Below are positions 8,528 through 20,629 of a stretch of 64,000 nt of DNA, piece after piece. Within the stretch, counting starts at the first letter, position 1; every line of letters starts with the position of its first letter. The notes beneath the pieces are model-generated. The model was given only the letters and a program-made list of their open reading frames with translations, was not told the DNA's origin and did no database searches. The DNA is from Phyto melanocephala (taxonomy: Eukaryota > Arthropoda > Insecta > Diptera > Rhinophoridae), in the NCBI GenBank assembly GCA_941918925.1, contig OW799233.1, forward strand, positions 123,528,833 to 123,592,832, read 5' to 3'. The position numbers and the translations under genes are program-made.

Positions 8528-10953
8528 ACAGCTACGCTCAAAATAATAGCAGCAACTTTAAAGTTTAAGTAAATCTATTTACATCTTGAAAAATGTTGAA
8601 AACGCAATAAAATACTTTGTGATTTGTCTAGTTTATTAAGAGAAAAAAATGTTTATTTATTTCAAGATCTTAAAAACGTCGATTAAATCATTGAAAACTT
8701 AAAAAATTAATCGGTCAAATTATAGGACTTCATAGGTTGTTTTTAAAAAAATTAGAAAAACTAAAATGTTTAAATTTTGTGTTTCCTAAATAACATTAAA
8801 TTTTAAATACTTTGTAACATGCTTTTTAGTTGAAACTATGGCCGCATAACGCTTTATCGCCGAATTTATTATTTCTTGACATCTTTCCACAGAAATGGAA
8901 TGCCATATTTCGTTTACAACTTTCTAAAGGATTTTTCAATGGGATTCGCATTCGGCGACTGTGCAGGACACACCATCACATTGATTAAGTTATCAATGAA
9001 CCACTTGTTTGTTATTTCTGTGGTGTGGTTAAAGTAATTGTCTTGTTGAAAGATCTAATCATTGGCAATTTTTAGATGGCATATGGTGAAAAAAACCGGT
9101 TTCAGGCTTTTTAAATATACGGTTATTTTAATACAAGTATGGGGATTCCGATGGTGAACTTAAGCGACATCGTCAGAATAACATTTTCATTAATAAATCA
9201 TTGCCACAGAATCTGTATTAACGATGTCGTTAAGACTCCACTTGACAGTTTGCGTGTAACAAACGACCACGAAAACCAGTATCAGGTCGAAACTTGCACG
9301 AAATTATTGTAAATAAAAATTTCATTGATAAATTCACGTAACAATGACACAAACAAAGGGAGTTATTCATGACAAAACCATTGAAGGGTGACTATACTCA
9401 TGAAAATTGACACTTAGTGACATTTTCTGTTATGAGTCGATAACAGTAGATAAGAGTGCGATAAGGAGCCGTGGTGATATTGTCTGTTAGGACTCATTAA
9501 TACGCCTACGAGGCCTACGAGACAAAATCAACTTGAGCCATATATAAATGTTTGGACATTTACTTTTAAAATTCATTTATGATGCCAAAGAAAAGTCACT
9601 ATTTATCATCAATGACATTGTCAGTGTTTGTTGCAATGAATTATGATGACGTTTGCAACAGGGTTGATATAAAAAACACACCAATAACACTACAACCAAT
9701 ATGTTTTATACTTTCTGCTGTAAACTGCGACTTGAATTCGTCATTAGAGGGACTTCGAACAAAAGATATGGAACCTTTTTCATTAAAAAAGACGATTTTT
9801 GATTCACATATCCAAATGGCCAAATTAAATACATATACAAGGTGGGCCAAAAGAAATCACCCTATTGGAAGATGCTCTTATTTTTGCGAACGGTGGCCAA
9901 TGTCAAATCCGTTTTGATATTTGTGAACTAGATGTAGAATACAAGTGAACAAGCCATGGAGCGATACACACCCCAATAACGCGCAATAATCTTGTCGTTT
10001 TCGACCAAAATCATAATGAGCGATGAGGCCCATTTTCACCTCAGCGGGTACGTGAACAAGCAAAACTATTGCTTCTGGGGCACCGAAAATCCACGAGGAG
10101 CCATTACACCTGCTTAAAGTGACTGCATGGTGCGGTGTTCATGCTGGAGGAGCCATCGGGCCCGCTCCGCTGGTCAAACGACAACAGTGGACTGTGCGCG
10201 CTATAGGACCATGTTAGCCCAGTTTCTTCTGTCGAAATTGAAGAAATTACGACTGAAGGACATGTGGTTCCAACAGGATGGAGCTACGGCACACACTGCG
10301 CGAGCCACAACCGATATTCTGAAGGAGGCGTTCCCGGGTCGTCTTGCCTCTCGCTTTGGCGATTTACATTGGCCCGCAAGATTTAATAGTTCCCGACTTT
10401 TTTGTGGGGTTTTTGGTAAACCCGTGTTTACGTCTTGAAGCCCGAGACCTTGGAAACCCTCAAGGAAAACATTCGACACGAGTGCCCGAAGTTCTCGCCG
10501 GAGTAATAAAAAATGACGAGCCCGTATAGCTATCAATTGTGACGGGGCCCATTTGGCCGATATCTCGACTTGATCAATAAAATTCTAAAGGTTCAAATAA
10601 ACATAATCAAAAAACTGAATCGAAGTTTTTCATTTAGAAAAGAAATAAGAGTCAAACAACATCGGATGACTATTTTTGGCCCACCTTGTACTTTAGCAAA
10701 GGACAATTATTTGGCCATACTCTTAGAAGAAAGAAGTGTCATTGTTCGTAGACTGCAAGCTTTGAGATTGCTTTATCGCAATCTTGGCGGTAATCCAAAG
10801 CCTTTTTGAGTTGCGTAGCTGTCAAAAAGGGATAATGTTTGTATGTTCGAATTAAACGCTTCAACGTTAGAAGTGACATAATTCGTTTTTCGCCAATGGC
10901 CAATAAAATTGAATTTCATTAAAAGAGTTAAGTTATTATTTTTATTTCCGAAT
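8528..10953 (-). mobile_element. Degenerate Tc1-type transposon, interrupted by a mariner
   Basis: On the - strand the transposase N-terminal region (about 10860-10700) reads PFLTATQLKKALD, typical of Tc1 helix-turn-helix domains. The C-terminal part (about 9060-8830) has FQQDNYFNHTTE and SPNANPIEKS, which hold the second D and the E of a DD34E triad. Stops and frameshifts are frequent. The left end CGCTCAAAATAATAGCAGC resembles Tc1 termini; the right end near 10953 is only loosely similar. A mariner (9838-10688) lies inside, and the source of 9075-9836 is unclear, though CTTAAGCGACATCGT and its inverse near 9230 suggest another small insertion. Confidence 0.65.
9838..10688 (+). mobile_element. 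Degenerate mariner-family element
   Basis: CAAGGTGGGCCAAAA at the left pairs with its inverse at the right, and both ends are flanked by TA (9836-9837 and 10689-10690). The + strand carries a broken transposase: after several frameshifts, 10127-10438 reads ARYRTMLAQFLLSKLKKLRL, then MWFQQDGATAHTARAT, then FPGRLASRFGDLHWPAR. The QQDGATAH motif is the second catalytic Asp region. Frames before and after are disrupted, so it is inactive. It belongs to the same broad transposase clade as the copies at 17936, 45850 and 48112. Confidence 0.8.
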
Positions 10954-11790
10954 ATGACTGTCCCTGAAATAATAGATATTTAATTAGGTTGCGTTTTTTA
11001 TCGTGCAGTGTTTGTTTTTTTTTTTTTAGTCCCATTGCAGTATATTTTAACCAACAACTTTAGTAAATATTTCAAAGATAAATTAAAAATTTAATACCTT
11101 TCATTCTTTATTTTGGTTTTTTCAAAATGAAAGCGAATAAATTTAAGATAAGCTCATTGATGCTATTAAATTGACAGCACAAAATTTTATATGTAAATTT
11201 GATATATTTTGATGTTGACAAATAGTCGATCATAACAAAGAGATAGTTGTAAAGTTTTACAAAAAACAAACCACGCTCTGAGAGAACAGAAAATATGTTA
11301 TTGTTTTTGAGGTTTTTAAAAAAAATTTCGTCTGGTGCTTTTATTTTGGCCGGCACTGCACGTATACACATATTTATGCTTGTAGGTATGTGTGTGATGT
11401 ATTTGTTTTTGTTCGTTGTAAAGTATGGTTCCATAAAAAGTTTTTATCATATTAAATTCTTATTGAAGATTATAAAAATATCTTTGAAGTTAAAAAAATT
11501 AAAGAAATATTAATTCTATTGACATTTTTTGTTGTTCTATATTACTTTAGCAATCTTGAAATCTTTTCTAACAATTTCTACTTCTACACAACATTCTGAA
11601 CTCTCTATTTCTAAAAAATTATTTAAAGTTTCATTGTTAATTAAAAATGCTAAAAGAAATTTTCCACTTCCCGTCTTTAACTTTGAGATTTAAGTCAACA
11701 ACTGCTGGCTACACTGCTCTACAAACTACGATTAAGTCTTTATTACGCTTAAACTAAGGGCCATGGGGGGGTGTTTATGTTTATATTTTA
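10954..11790. other. AT-rich non-coding DNA
   Basis: I see no gene and no repeat boundary. Open frames here are short and of biased AT composition, with nothing recognisable in their translations. Confidence 0.4.
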
Positions 11791-13882
11791 CTAGCATTTA
11801 ACCCGCTACTTCGATAGCGCAGTTCTGACTTTTTATTAAGAACTCAAGTTCTATTTATAATTATTAAATATTTTTGGTTAAATTTATGAAAATTTGTATC
11901 TCTGATTCAATTTTCTTAGAAAAATAAAAAGTAGAGTAATGATATATCGGGCATATATTTCCTAACTAAAGGCAAGATCAATGCTACTGAGTTTCAAAAA
12001 ATAAGAATCATAATTTCCAAAAATGACCCCAAAAATAAAAAAATTAACATTTTTTCCTTCACTAAAACTTCCACTTGGTTTATTATTACCTTTTTTCAGA
12101 ATTCTATGCATACAAAATATATGAAAAGAGAAAAAGTAATTTTGGTCGTCCATAATATTAGGAGTTAGACCTCGGATCAAAAAACACTAATTTTAAGAAT
12201 CTATGTTTACAAACGTAAAAATTCAAAGAGTACAATAAAAATGCGAAAAGGCTTTTTTTGGTTCTCCAATATTATTTAAATTCTCAAATTAAATCAACAA
12301 ACCTTTATTTCACAATTTTATCTTTATAAATGTAAAAAATACAAAGAGTACCATAAAAATTCAAAAAAGTACCTTTTTGGTCGCCCATAACAGTTTTAGT
12401 CTCACCTGGAATCAAAAGTCCTTGATTGTACAATCCTACCTTCAAAAACGTAGAAAAACAAAAAATTCCATTAAAATTCAAAAAAGTACCTTTTTGGCTG
12501 GCTATAACATTTTCAGTCCCACCTTGTATAAATAGTCACTAATTTTAAAAATTCCAGCTTCGCAAACGTTGAAAATACAAAAAGTACCATAAAAATTACA
12601 AAAAGTACCTTTTTTGTCAGCTATAACATTTTTAGTCTTCCTAGAACTAATAGACCTTGATTGTAAAATCCTATCTTCATAAACGTAGAAAATACAAAAA
12701 GTACCATAGAAATTCAAAAATTTACCTTTTTGGTCGCCCATAACATTTTTAGTCTCACCTGGAATCAAGAGTACTTGATGTACAATACTACCTTCATAAA
12801 CGTAGAAAAGACAAAAAGTACCATAAAAATTCAAAAAAGTACCTTTTTGGTCGCCCATAACATTTTTAGTTTCACCTGGAATCAAAAGTCCTTGATAGTA
12901 CAATCCTACCTTCATAAACGTATAAAATACAAAAAGTACCATAGAAATGCGAAAAAGTACATTTGTGGTCCAAGTTCCAAATTCCAAGTTTAAAATGTTC
13001 AAATATCTATGTAACAAAATATTTTAATAGACATTATTTAAAGTCAGCAAATCTACTCTTTTTTGCAAAAAAGTAATTATGTTCTAAAAAGTACCAAACT
13101 CTTTTCCCGATTTTTCCCCTTTCTACCCTGTTAATAATGTGTTTCAATTTTTACTAAATCACATAATTTTTTATGTCTGGTGGAATCCCAATTATAAATT
13201 TTGTGAAAATTGGCCGTCCAATTAAGAATTACATACATTTTACGGAATTTTTCCCTTTTTGGTACCTTTTTTGTCCCCAAAAAGGTTTCCAACAATTTCA
13301 CCTAAATATTTGTCTATATTCTATTAGGCAATAATAATGATCAAATTTTGTTCCATTGAATAATATAAGAAAAGTTTCTTTTAAAAAAGTACCACAAAAA
13401 GGGACAATTTTTACCCCTGATATATGCGAATTGGAAAAAGTGCCGAACTCCTATTAACATTTTTTCGGGGATTACTTAAAACAGTTAAATTTTTTTTCCT
13501 AGCTAAATGTGTTTGGAAGTTACATAGGGCACCAAAAAATTACCAAATTACAGTTTTTACCCGTTTTTTCCCCTTAGGGGTTGAAAATTCAAAAAAAGGC
13601 CAGACACCTGTCAGCTTATTTTTTGTGCAAATTACAATACTTTTTCATTTTAATTTGTATCATGTTTAGTTAAGCAGATATAAGATTACCGATTTTACCC
13701 TTTTTTACCCTTTTTTACCCCCTTTAAGTACGAATTTCCAAAAATCCCTTCTTAGTGGGGCTATACATCAAAAGAGGAACCGATTGTCCAAATTTCATGT
13801 CTCTAGCTCTTTGCGTTTGGGCTCTGCGATGATGAATCAGTCTGTTAGTCAGTCAGTCACGTTACTCTTTTATATATATAGA
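11791..13882 (-). mobile_element. Non-autonomous Helitron with internal tandem array
   Basis: Read on the - strand it starts TCTATATATATAAAAGAGTA after an A and ends in CTAG before a T, the classical Helitron ends (5'-TC, 3'-CTRR, inserted between A and T). From about 12240 to 12960 it holds six or seven tandem units of about 118 bp with the motif AGTACCTTTTTGGTCGCCCA. The array keeps a - strand frame open for 171 codons (13017-12502) only because the unit length is near a multiple of three; I regard that frame as incidental. A truncated relative in opposite orientation is at 29812-31114. Confidence 0.75.
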
Positions 13883-14021
13883 TATAAAAATATATGTGTA
13901 TATCGAGTAAGAATATATATTTCTGTTTTGTTATACATATATGCCGTTTTGAATTTATATTATGTTTATAAATAAATTTTGAAAGCAGCTAAACGTGCTA
14001 TAAAGTTGTTTAATTTACAGC

Positions 14022-14109
14022 CTTGTCATTCCGTTTCTAATTTCTACAATATTGTCTTCCTATCCCATAAAGTATAAATTTTCTGAAAGCTTATGAATAT
14101 AGAGGTGGG
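14022..14109 (+). repeat. DINE-1-like fragment (5' core only)
   Basis: It contains the shared core, here CCCATAAAGTATAAATTTTC, followed by GAAAGCTTATGAATA. It breaks off after about 90 bp and lacks the rest of the family structure. Confidence 0.6.
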
Positions 14110-14233
14110 CCATATTCATTCAAAATTTTAAATTTGAATCGACTAAACAAAATACTGATTATTTCTTAAAATTTCTGATTTTATTTGAAAGGTTGAACTT
14201 TGTCATTTAAGAATGGAACACAATATCATTTAT

Positions 14234-14536
14234 ATGACTACCACTATGGCTTTGGCAGCATCCCATCCAAACGAACCAATTATTATTCTTAAAGAAGAGC
14301 AAGAAATTTTCAGTTTATGAGAATCAGGACAAGTTGATGTTGATAAATGTTCTTGCACATTCTCAGCCACAGCAGCAAATTTTCAATTGAACGTACTAGA
14401 CGAAAACGGATACGGGTTACTTCGTCCAATAAAGATTAATTTTCATGAACTCGGTTTACAAATTGACGCTCAACCTGAGCTGAAGGCCGATCTCTTCTCG
14501 AAAATTGTCCACGTAAATTTTTACAGTTTGCAATAA
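14234..14536 (+). pseudogene. Unrecognised coding-like fragment with internal TGA
   Basis: Starting at ATG 14234, 100 codons run to TAA 14534-14536 with a single internal TGA at 14318-14320. The translation is of mixed, protein-like composition (for example ASHPNEPIIILKEEQEIFSL before the stop and QLNVLDENGYGLLRPIKINF after it) and the DNA is GC-richer than its surroundings. I do not recognise the family. It could be a decayed gene or retrocopy, an exon of an unseen gene, or a transposon protein end. A partial DINE-1 copy lies just upstream. Confidence 0.35.
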
Positions 14537-16658
14537 AAACTCTACTTTGAAAGTAAGTTAATTTTTTTAAATTCAATTTTTTCTAAGCGAATATCGTGCG
14601 ATTTTGAAAATATCAATATAAATGAATGTTATTCTACCTTTCAAAGTCAAGGAAATCAATTGACCAAAGTTCGTTAGTCCGTAAGCTGGTTAAAATCGAC
14701 TTTTAGGGTCAACCCAATGTTGCATAGATCTGCATAGATTCACAGTCACATTGAGTTTAAAACATTTTTAAAATACCACACTGAGATGTAAAGTTTTTTT
14801 TTAGATTTTTAAAAAACTATCACAATTATAAAGAAAAAAGGAAAAATTGTGTGACATATACAGGCAGAAACAAAATGCATATGTTTTTTAATTGTGGTGT
14901 TTATTATAAAATTATTATTTTATTTACAACAATTTCTTTGATGGAAAATAAGAAACCATACAATCGAATGATTTGGAACAAATAAATTACGATCGAAACG
15001 CAGAACAGGCTCGGTAGTGATCGCAATACTTTCTCAGCAAAAATTTTATTTCGTTAATAGTTTTAATTATTTGATATTAGGGTAGTTAGCGCTTAGTGAT
15101 TAAATATTAAAACCGGTACTTAAGGTGAAGGACATTTAAAGTAGAAGATTGATCCCTGTGAGACATAAACATTGATCTATTAATGGGTTAAACTAGACAT
15201 TCTGCGGGGTGCAATGTCATACCAGAATTGGAAAGAATTTACTATTTACATACATATAATATTAACTTAGTTTAAGATTTTGAAGAAAAAAATTTTAGGC
15301 TCTTAAAATAACCAGAAAAAATTGCTACTACGCCAATGGATCTATCACACTTTAAGAGCCGACTAGTTATAATGCCAAAGACATAACGAAAAATTTCAAA
15401 AGGAAATCCCAATGTGCGACAAAATAATCTTTTTTTTCACGTTCGCATAGTCGAATATAACACTTATAGTTGTTGATGTAGTTGATGTTATTTCAACAAA
15501 TTTCATAAAAAATTTTAAACATTTGACGAAATACACATTGTGATGATGTGTTTATCAAATAAAATATCAAGGATTTCGGATATTCCGCAAGAATTGCAGT
15601 TTGAGTTGTTGATGGAGAACTACATAATATTCTATCTTTTTCTTTTGAAATCAAGAAGCTACGTCTAGCACATCCGCTTCCAAAATGGTAATAATTTGCT
15701 TCTTAGGCAATAATTCATCAAAGTGCATATTTTGTTTGGTTTTAAACAAAAACTGTAGTTTCTGACTTATGACCTTTTTGCCTAACTTTAAAAAAAGCTG
15801 TACATTCAACATCTTTGGCATAACTTGACGAACTCTCTTTTAAAGTTACTGATAAAAAATAACAGCCAAATCCTCAAACCATAAAAAATTTTTCAAAAGA
15901 GTTTTAAATATATTACCCGATTTAATCAATTACCGTCAAAATCATGGTAATATTTAGACAGTTAATACGTACATACATAAATATGTACTTAAGTTAAAAT
16001 AAAATTTATTTAAAAATAGTTAAAACACATCCGGTGCGATTTGTTTGTTTAACATGTCAATAACAATTGATAAATAATGTGACATGTGAAAAGATACACA
16101 AAATATGTACAAAAGAAACACCCAAAATATCAATTTTTCCCATACCCACACAAGCAGACGAACTAAACGCTGACCAACGCAGTTGTAGACAGGATATAAA
16201 AACGACAATAGCACACAAGTCTACAAACATGCACAGAAAATTGCTTTAACAAATAACTTCAAAGTGACTCAAACGGTAAAGACAGTTATTACTTAAACGA
16301 ACAAAATATTGAAAATCAAAAAAAAAATCAAACAAAAAAAAATAATAGAAAATTATAAGACAATTATTTTCTTGTTATTTGTCATATAGATTGCATTTGA
16401 CAATATTAAAATTTATTTGTTAGTTTTAAATTGAAATTGATAGCACCACCCTTAAGTCCTCAATCAGCAGTATATGTAAGATACACAGAAAAAATTATTG
16501 ATTTAAATCATTTAGTTAATTGAATTAAATTAAATATGATTTATTTTTTGCATTTTTGTCATTTACAAAATTTAAAAATTTAAAAAAATAGTTAAATGAA
16601 TAAAAAAATTTACAAAGATGCTACAAAAAGTACTATGCATCGAAGATAAAATACAAAA
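14537..16658. other. AT-rich non-coding DNA
   Basis: No supported gene was seen. A stretch near 15300-15370 with TATCACACTTTAAGAGCCGA weakly resembles one near 42690-42715, suggesting an old dispersed repeat; its boundaries could not be set. Confidence 0.35.
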
Positions 16659-17631
16659 CAAGTAAGAATATCATATTCCGCCGTGCCGAATATGAAAATA
16701 CCCTTCACCATCATGTACATAGGCATAATCCCACATTGTAGCTTAATCTATATTTCATGTTATATGCCATTTTTCCTTTTTATATTCGACGCCATCCTTG
16801 ATTTTAAATTTTTACGTAGTTAACTGTATTCTACTAGTCAAGCCCTTTCATTTGATACCTATATTAAAAAAAATGTCCGCCATTTTGTTTTAGACGCCAT
16901 CTTGGATTTTAAATTTTTTAATAATTTACTGAATTCTACTGGTCAATCCCTTTCATTTGAAACTAATATTGTGGGGGTTGAAGGAGTTACATTTTAAACT
17001 ACAAGATTTGACCCATATACATATAAATTTCTTGTCCGCCATTTTGTAGTGGCGGTCATCATGAATATTAATTTTTTTATAGTGCCTTATATTGCGCTAG
17101 TCAATTTTGACTCGCTCGGTTGTGTTGAAGCTGAAAAAATTGTTTTTTGTTTGTAAATTTTTGGAATATATATTTTTAAAAAAAAATTTTACCTAACTTA
17201 ACCGATTAGAGCCCGATTATCAAAAATTTTTCACGAATATCTCTATCTCTATCGAATATCTACAAATAGTGACAAAGGTAACTAAAAATTATTATAGGGC
17301 TGAAAAATTTTAATTTTGCTGGTAAAAATATGGAAAGAAATAGAGGCAGTCGCGTTTATTTGCTCATATCTCTGAAAGTTGTGCGGCGATTGTGCTGAAT
17401 TTCAATATCGATTAAATCCCAATTATTTTCAAAAGATTGATACCATACACAGGTCTGAGGAACTTGTGGTTACTTTTACAAGTTGATTTCAAACAACACA
17501 CGGACATGGCTTAATCCTCTATTCATAAGCTTTCAGAAAATATATACTTTATGGGGTCGGAAATAAAAATTGTAGAAATTACAAACGGAATGACAAAGCT
17601 ATATACCCTTGTGCACCTCAGGTGAAGAATG
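16659..17631 (-). mobile_element. DINE-1-like element, long divergent subtype
   Basis: It runs from CAAGTAAGAATATCATATTC with a hairpin (ATTCCGCCGTGCCGAAT) to a GGTGAAGAAT end. In between are GTCCGCCATTTTG and GACGCCATCTTGGATTTT, characteristic of this subtype, then the family core (inverse of ACCCCATAAAGTATATA) near 17540. Canonical orientation, with the TATACCCTTCAC end first, is the - strand. A similar copy is at 55995-56962. Confidence 0.75.
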
Positions 17632-17935
17632 TAAATATAGATATGTATGTACCTATTTATTTTAAACTAGATCTATATTCTTATCTATCTATTTTACTTT
17701 TACTGTTATTTAAAATAGCTTTAATCATTTATATTACTGATACAACAAAAACGTTATTTAAATTAATTCAAAATTTCAATTAAAGCTGTGATTAAATTAA
17801 TTAAAATCATTTTTAAAAATTATAGAAATTTTAAATATGTTTTTTAATACTGCTTTAATTGGTATTTTCGCAATATCTTTTTTTTTAATTAATAGTATCA
17901 TTTTGATGATTAGATCAAAATAAACTAAATTAATA

Positions 17936-18853
17936 TCGGGTGTCCCAACTAGAACGCAATTTTTAAATTTTAAATAAAACACAGATATTTAAAAAAAATC
18001 GTGAAACTTTATTATATCGTAAAGAAGACAGAATGAGGTTATGTATGGAACAATATATCGTGCAGATGGCCGCCGCGGCTTTGCTGGCACACACGCGATC
18101 TTTTAATGAAATTTTCAATGACATTTTTGCATAAATGCTGCGGTATTTCATTAATGCAGCGTCCAATTTCCTCTTTTAAGGCTTGAGTCGTCGTCGGCTT
18201 ATTCGCGTAAACCATCGACTTCAAAAAACCCCAAAGAAAAAAATCTAAAGATGTTAAATCACACGATCTAGGCGGCCAACTCTGGTCTCCAAAACTCGAA
18301 ATAACACGACCGGGAAATGACTGATGCAGCAATTGAATTGTTTCTCTGGCTGTATGACATGTGGCGCCATCTTGTTGAAACCACATGCCCTCCACATTCA
18401 TTTCTTCAATTCTAGGCAAGAAAAAACTGGTTATCATTTCACGATACCGAACACCATTCACTGTTTGCGCTGGACCTGCCTCATTTTCATAAAAATAAGG
18501 TCCAATGATTCCTCCAGCCCAAAAACCACACCACACAGTGACACGTTGAGGATGAATTTGCTTCTCGTGAATCACTCGAGGATTTTCCTCACCCCAAATG
18601 CGACAATTCTGCCTATTGACGAAGCCATCAAGATGGAAATGGGATGATCGCAATTTGCGAACTGTAGCCGCAAAACTTTCACCATTTTGGTAAAACAATT
18701 TCACAATGAGAATACGTTGTTCATTCGTGTAGCGCTCCATTTTTACTAACCTCGTACCTTCTACTAGCAAACAATAACAATTGTTCAAATGTCAAACAAT
18801 GTCACTTCGAATGGCGCCAAATTTAAAAATTGAGTTCTAGCTGGGACACCCGA
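17936..18853 (-). mobile_element. Mariner-family element, internally deleted
   Basis: Terminal inverted repeats of 35 bp begin TCGGGTGTCCCA and differ at two positions; TA flanks at 17934-17935 and 18854-18855 are the expected mariner duplication. The whole element is 918 bp, clearly shorter than a full mariner, and contains one open transposase-derived frame on the - strand. The good condition of the ends suggests fairly recent mobilisation, presumably by a full-length relative elsewhere. Confidence 0.88.
18039..18740 (-). CDS. Truncated mariner transposase, in-frame internal deletion
   Basis: From ATG 18740-18738 a frame of 233 codons stays open to the stop at 18039. The N-terminus (MERYTNEQRILIVKLFYQNG) is the first helix-turn-helix region; the chain then jumps from about residue 31 directly to HFHLDGFVNRQNCRIWG, so the second helix-turn-helix, linker and first catalytic Asp are missing. 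WFQQDGATCHTA (second Asp) and CDLTSLDFFLWG (third) remain, and the C-terminus is complete. A full mariner transposase has about 340-350 residues. It cannot catalyse transposition but could still bind ends or partner subunits; that is inference. Confidence 0.8.
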   Translation of the reverse strand: MERYTNEQRILIVKLFYQNGESFAATVRKLRSSHFHLDGFVNRQNCRIWGEENPRVIHEKQIHPQRVTVWCGFWAGGIIGPYFYENEAGPAQTVNGVRYREMITSFFLPRIEEMNVEGMWFQQDGATCHTARETIQLLHQSFPGRVISSFGDQSWPPRSCDLTSLDFFLWGFLKSMVYANKPTTTQALKEEIGRCINEIPQHLCKNVIENFIKRSRVCQQSRGGHLHDILFHT

Positions 18854-19166
18854 TAGTATAAATTTTGTAATTAAAATTAATTTTTATTTTTTTTTCTGTG
18901 TATAATAAAAAGTTTCAGTTTGATGATTCCTAAGCCAAATGTTTTTTGTATCCCGGAATATTCCTCAGGATTCTCATTTTAATAGGTATGTTAGGTAAAT
19001 TCCTTCATGATGTTGTATCAAGGCTTTTTACCGGTAAATATTCTTTTATGGCTTTATGGCTATCCTTTTTTCTTGGGAATCCAGCCTTTGGTATGGTATA
19101 GTAAATTAATTAAAATCATTTTTAAAAATATAATTATTCTCAATATTTTTTCAAATTAAACTATTA

Positions 19167-19243
19167 GGGCCGTATTCATAAAAAATATTTTAGGTTTATT
19201 GAAGGCTTTAATAAACATAAAATATTTTTTATGAATACGGCCC
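19167..19243. mobile_element. 77-bp hairpin MITE with TTA duplication
   Basis: GGGCCGTATTCATAAAAAAT at the left is matched by its inverse at the right, the arms continue to about 34 bp each, and only a few bases form the loop. TTA flanks both ends (19164-19166 and 19244-19246), as for PIF/Harbinger elements. It has no coding capacity. A transcript would fold into a nearly perfect stem. Confidence 0.7.
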
Positions 19244-19246
19244 TTA

Positions 19247-20629
19247 ATTTTTATTTAATTAATAGTAACATTTTGATAATTGAAGCAAAATCAAAAAATT
19301 GTTTAATTTATAATTTTAACTTCGAAATCGAAATTAATATTTACTTTGTTCTATGCTGCTCCGTATTACGAATAAAATCGAATTGCTTGCAATTGTCGTT
19401 ATAGTGACAATTTTGCAGAATTTAATCACTTTCGGAATGCAGAGAAGGTACCAATATATAAAAATAATGTATTTTTTTTATTTTTGGGTAATTTTATATT
19501 TAATATTATATTATATATAATTTTATTGATAATAAATATTTTAATTAATTTAATCAACAATTTTTTTAAAAGACGTATTTAAATAAACTGAAATTATTTT
19601 TAAGATAAAAAAAAAATCTTAATAAATTGTGTTCTGACTGAAATATTTCTCAATATTTTCTTTAATCAAAACTATTCATCTTCATTAAAATAATGGAATG
19701 ATTTTGATGATTGGGCCAATAACAAATAAAATTTTAATTATAAATATTAATTTCGTAATTAAAATTCATATTTAATTTTTTCTGTGTGTATGAACATATG
19801 TGTACAAGAAAGAAACAATTTTTTTTATAAACAAGTGGACAAAAATCACAATAGTAAATTTTCAATTCGTGCTTTTGTCCGTTGAAGTAGTTAATTGAAA
19901 ATTAATATTTAAAACAAAACAAACAAGACAATAACGCATTTGTGTCACTAATATTTAATAAAAAAAAACAAAAATGCCACTAGACCTACAACTAATTTCT
20001 CCATACTTACAGCGACCCACCCATAAGAAACTGAAAATAGAAAACCATTATTGTAAATGATATCATGCAGTACTCGCAGTAGTACTATTTAATAATTGTT
20101 AAATGTACATGTAGGATTATAGTGCATTTTATATTGTTTTTTTTTTGTTTTAATAATTACATGTCATTTGCAATTGCAACAAATCAATTGTTTGTTTGCT
20201 ATTCAAATTGTATTTTAAAATATTTGACTGTAATGTGTAATATCCTTTCCTTGTCATCTACTGACAATGAACATAGTACGAGCATACTTTCATACACAGG
20301 CATATATTTGGCATTGGTATGAAATTCACAAACTTTATAGTTGTAATTGGCATGAAGAAGCAATTGACAAATTAACAAATAAATTATTCAATGAATTTTA
20401 ATGTTAATTACAGGCTTTTAACCTTAAACAGAAGGTTAAATCGAAGCTTGTAAAAGAAGGACTTCTTTAAAAGGGGTTTAGAAAGGGGTGTTTTTAATTA
20501 ATTAGATTCAGCATGTATTGCTATAGTATATGTTTGAAGCTAGCATGTTAGTTATTATAAAAAATTTGCAAAATTTGTTGTAACAACAAACAACAAACGT
20601 TTCAAACAAATTAAGAGTAAATTATACAC
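19247..20629. other. AT-rich non-coding DNA with one tiny open frame
   Basis: The only item is ATG at 19974 with 28 codons (MPLDLQLISPYLQRPTHKKL, then KIENHYCK and a stop), which could instead donate a splice site at TAT|TGTAAAT. It is too short to support as a gene. Nothing else stands out. Confidence 0.3.

Noticed and set aside
15300..15440. Possible repeat shared with 42650-42760
   Set aside because: Similarity is limited to a short word around TATCACACTTT; boundaries and family could not be supported.
19974..20060. 28-codon frame starting MPLDLQLISP with a possible splice donor
   Set aside because: Too short, with no partner exon found; could be chance.
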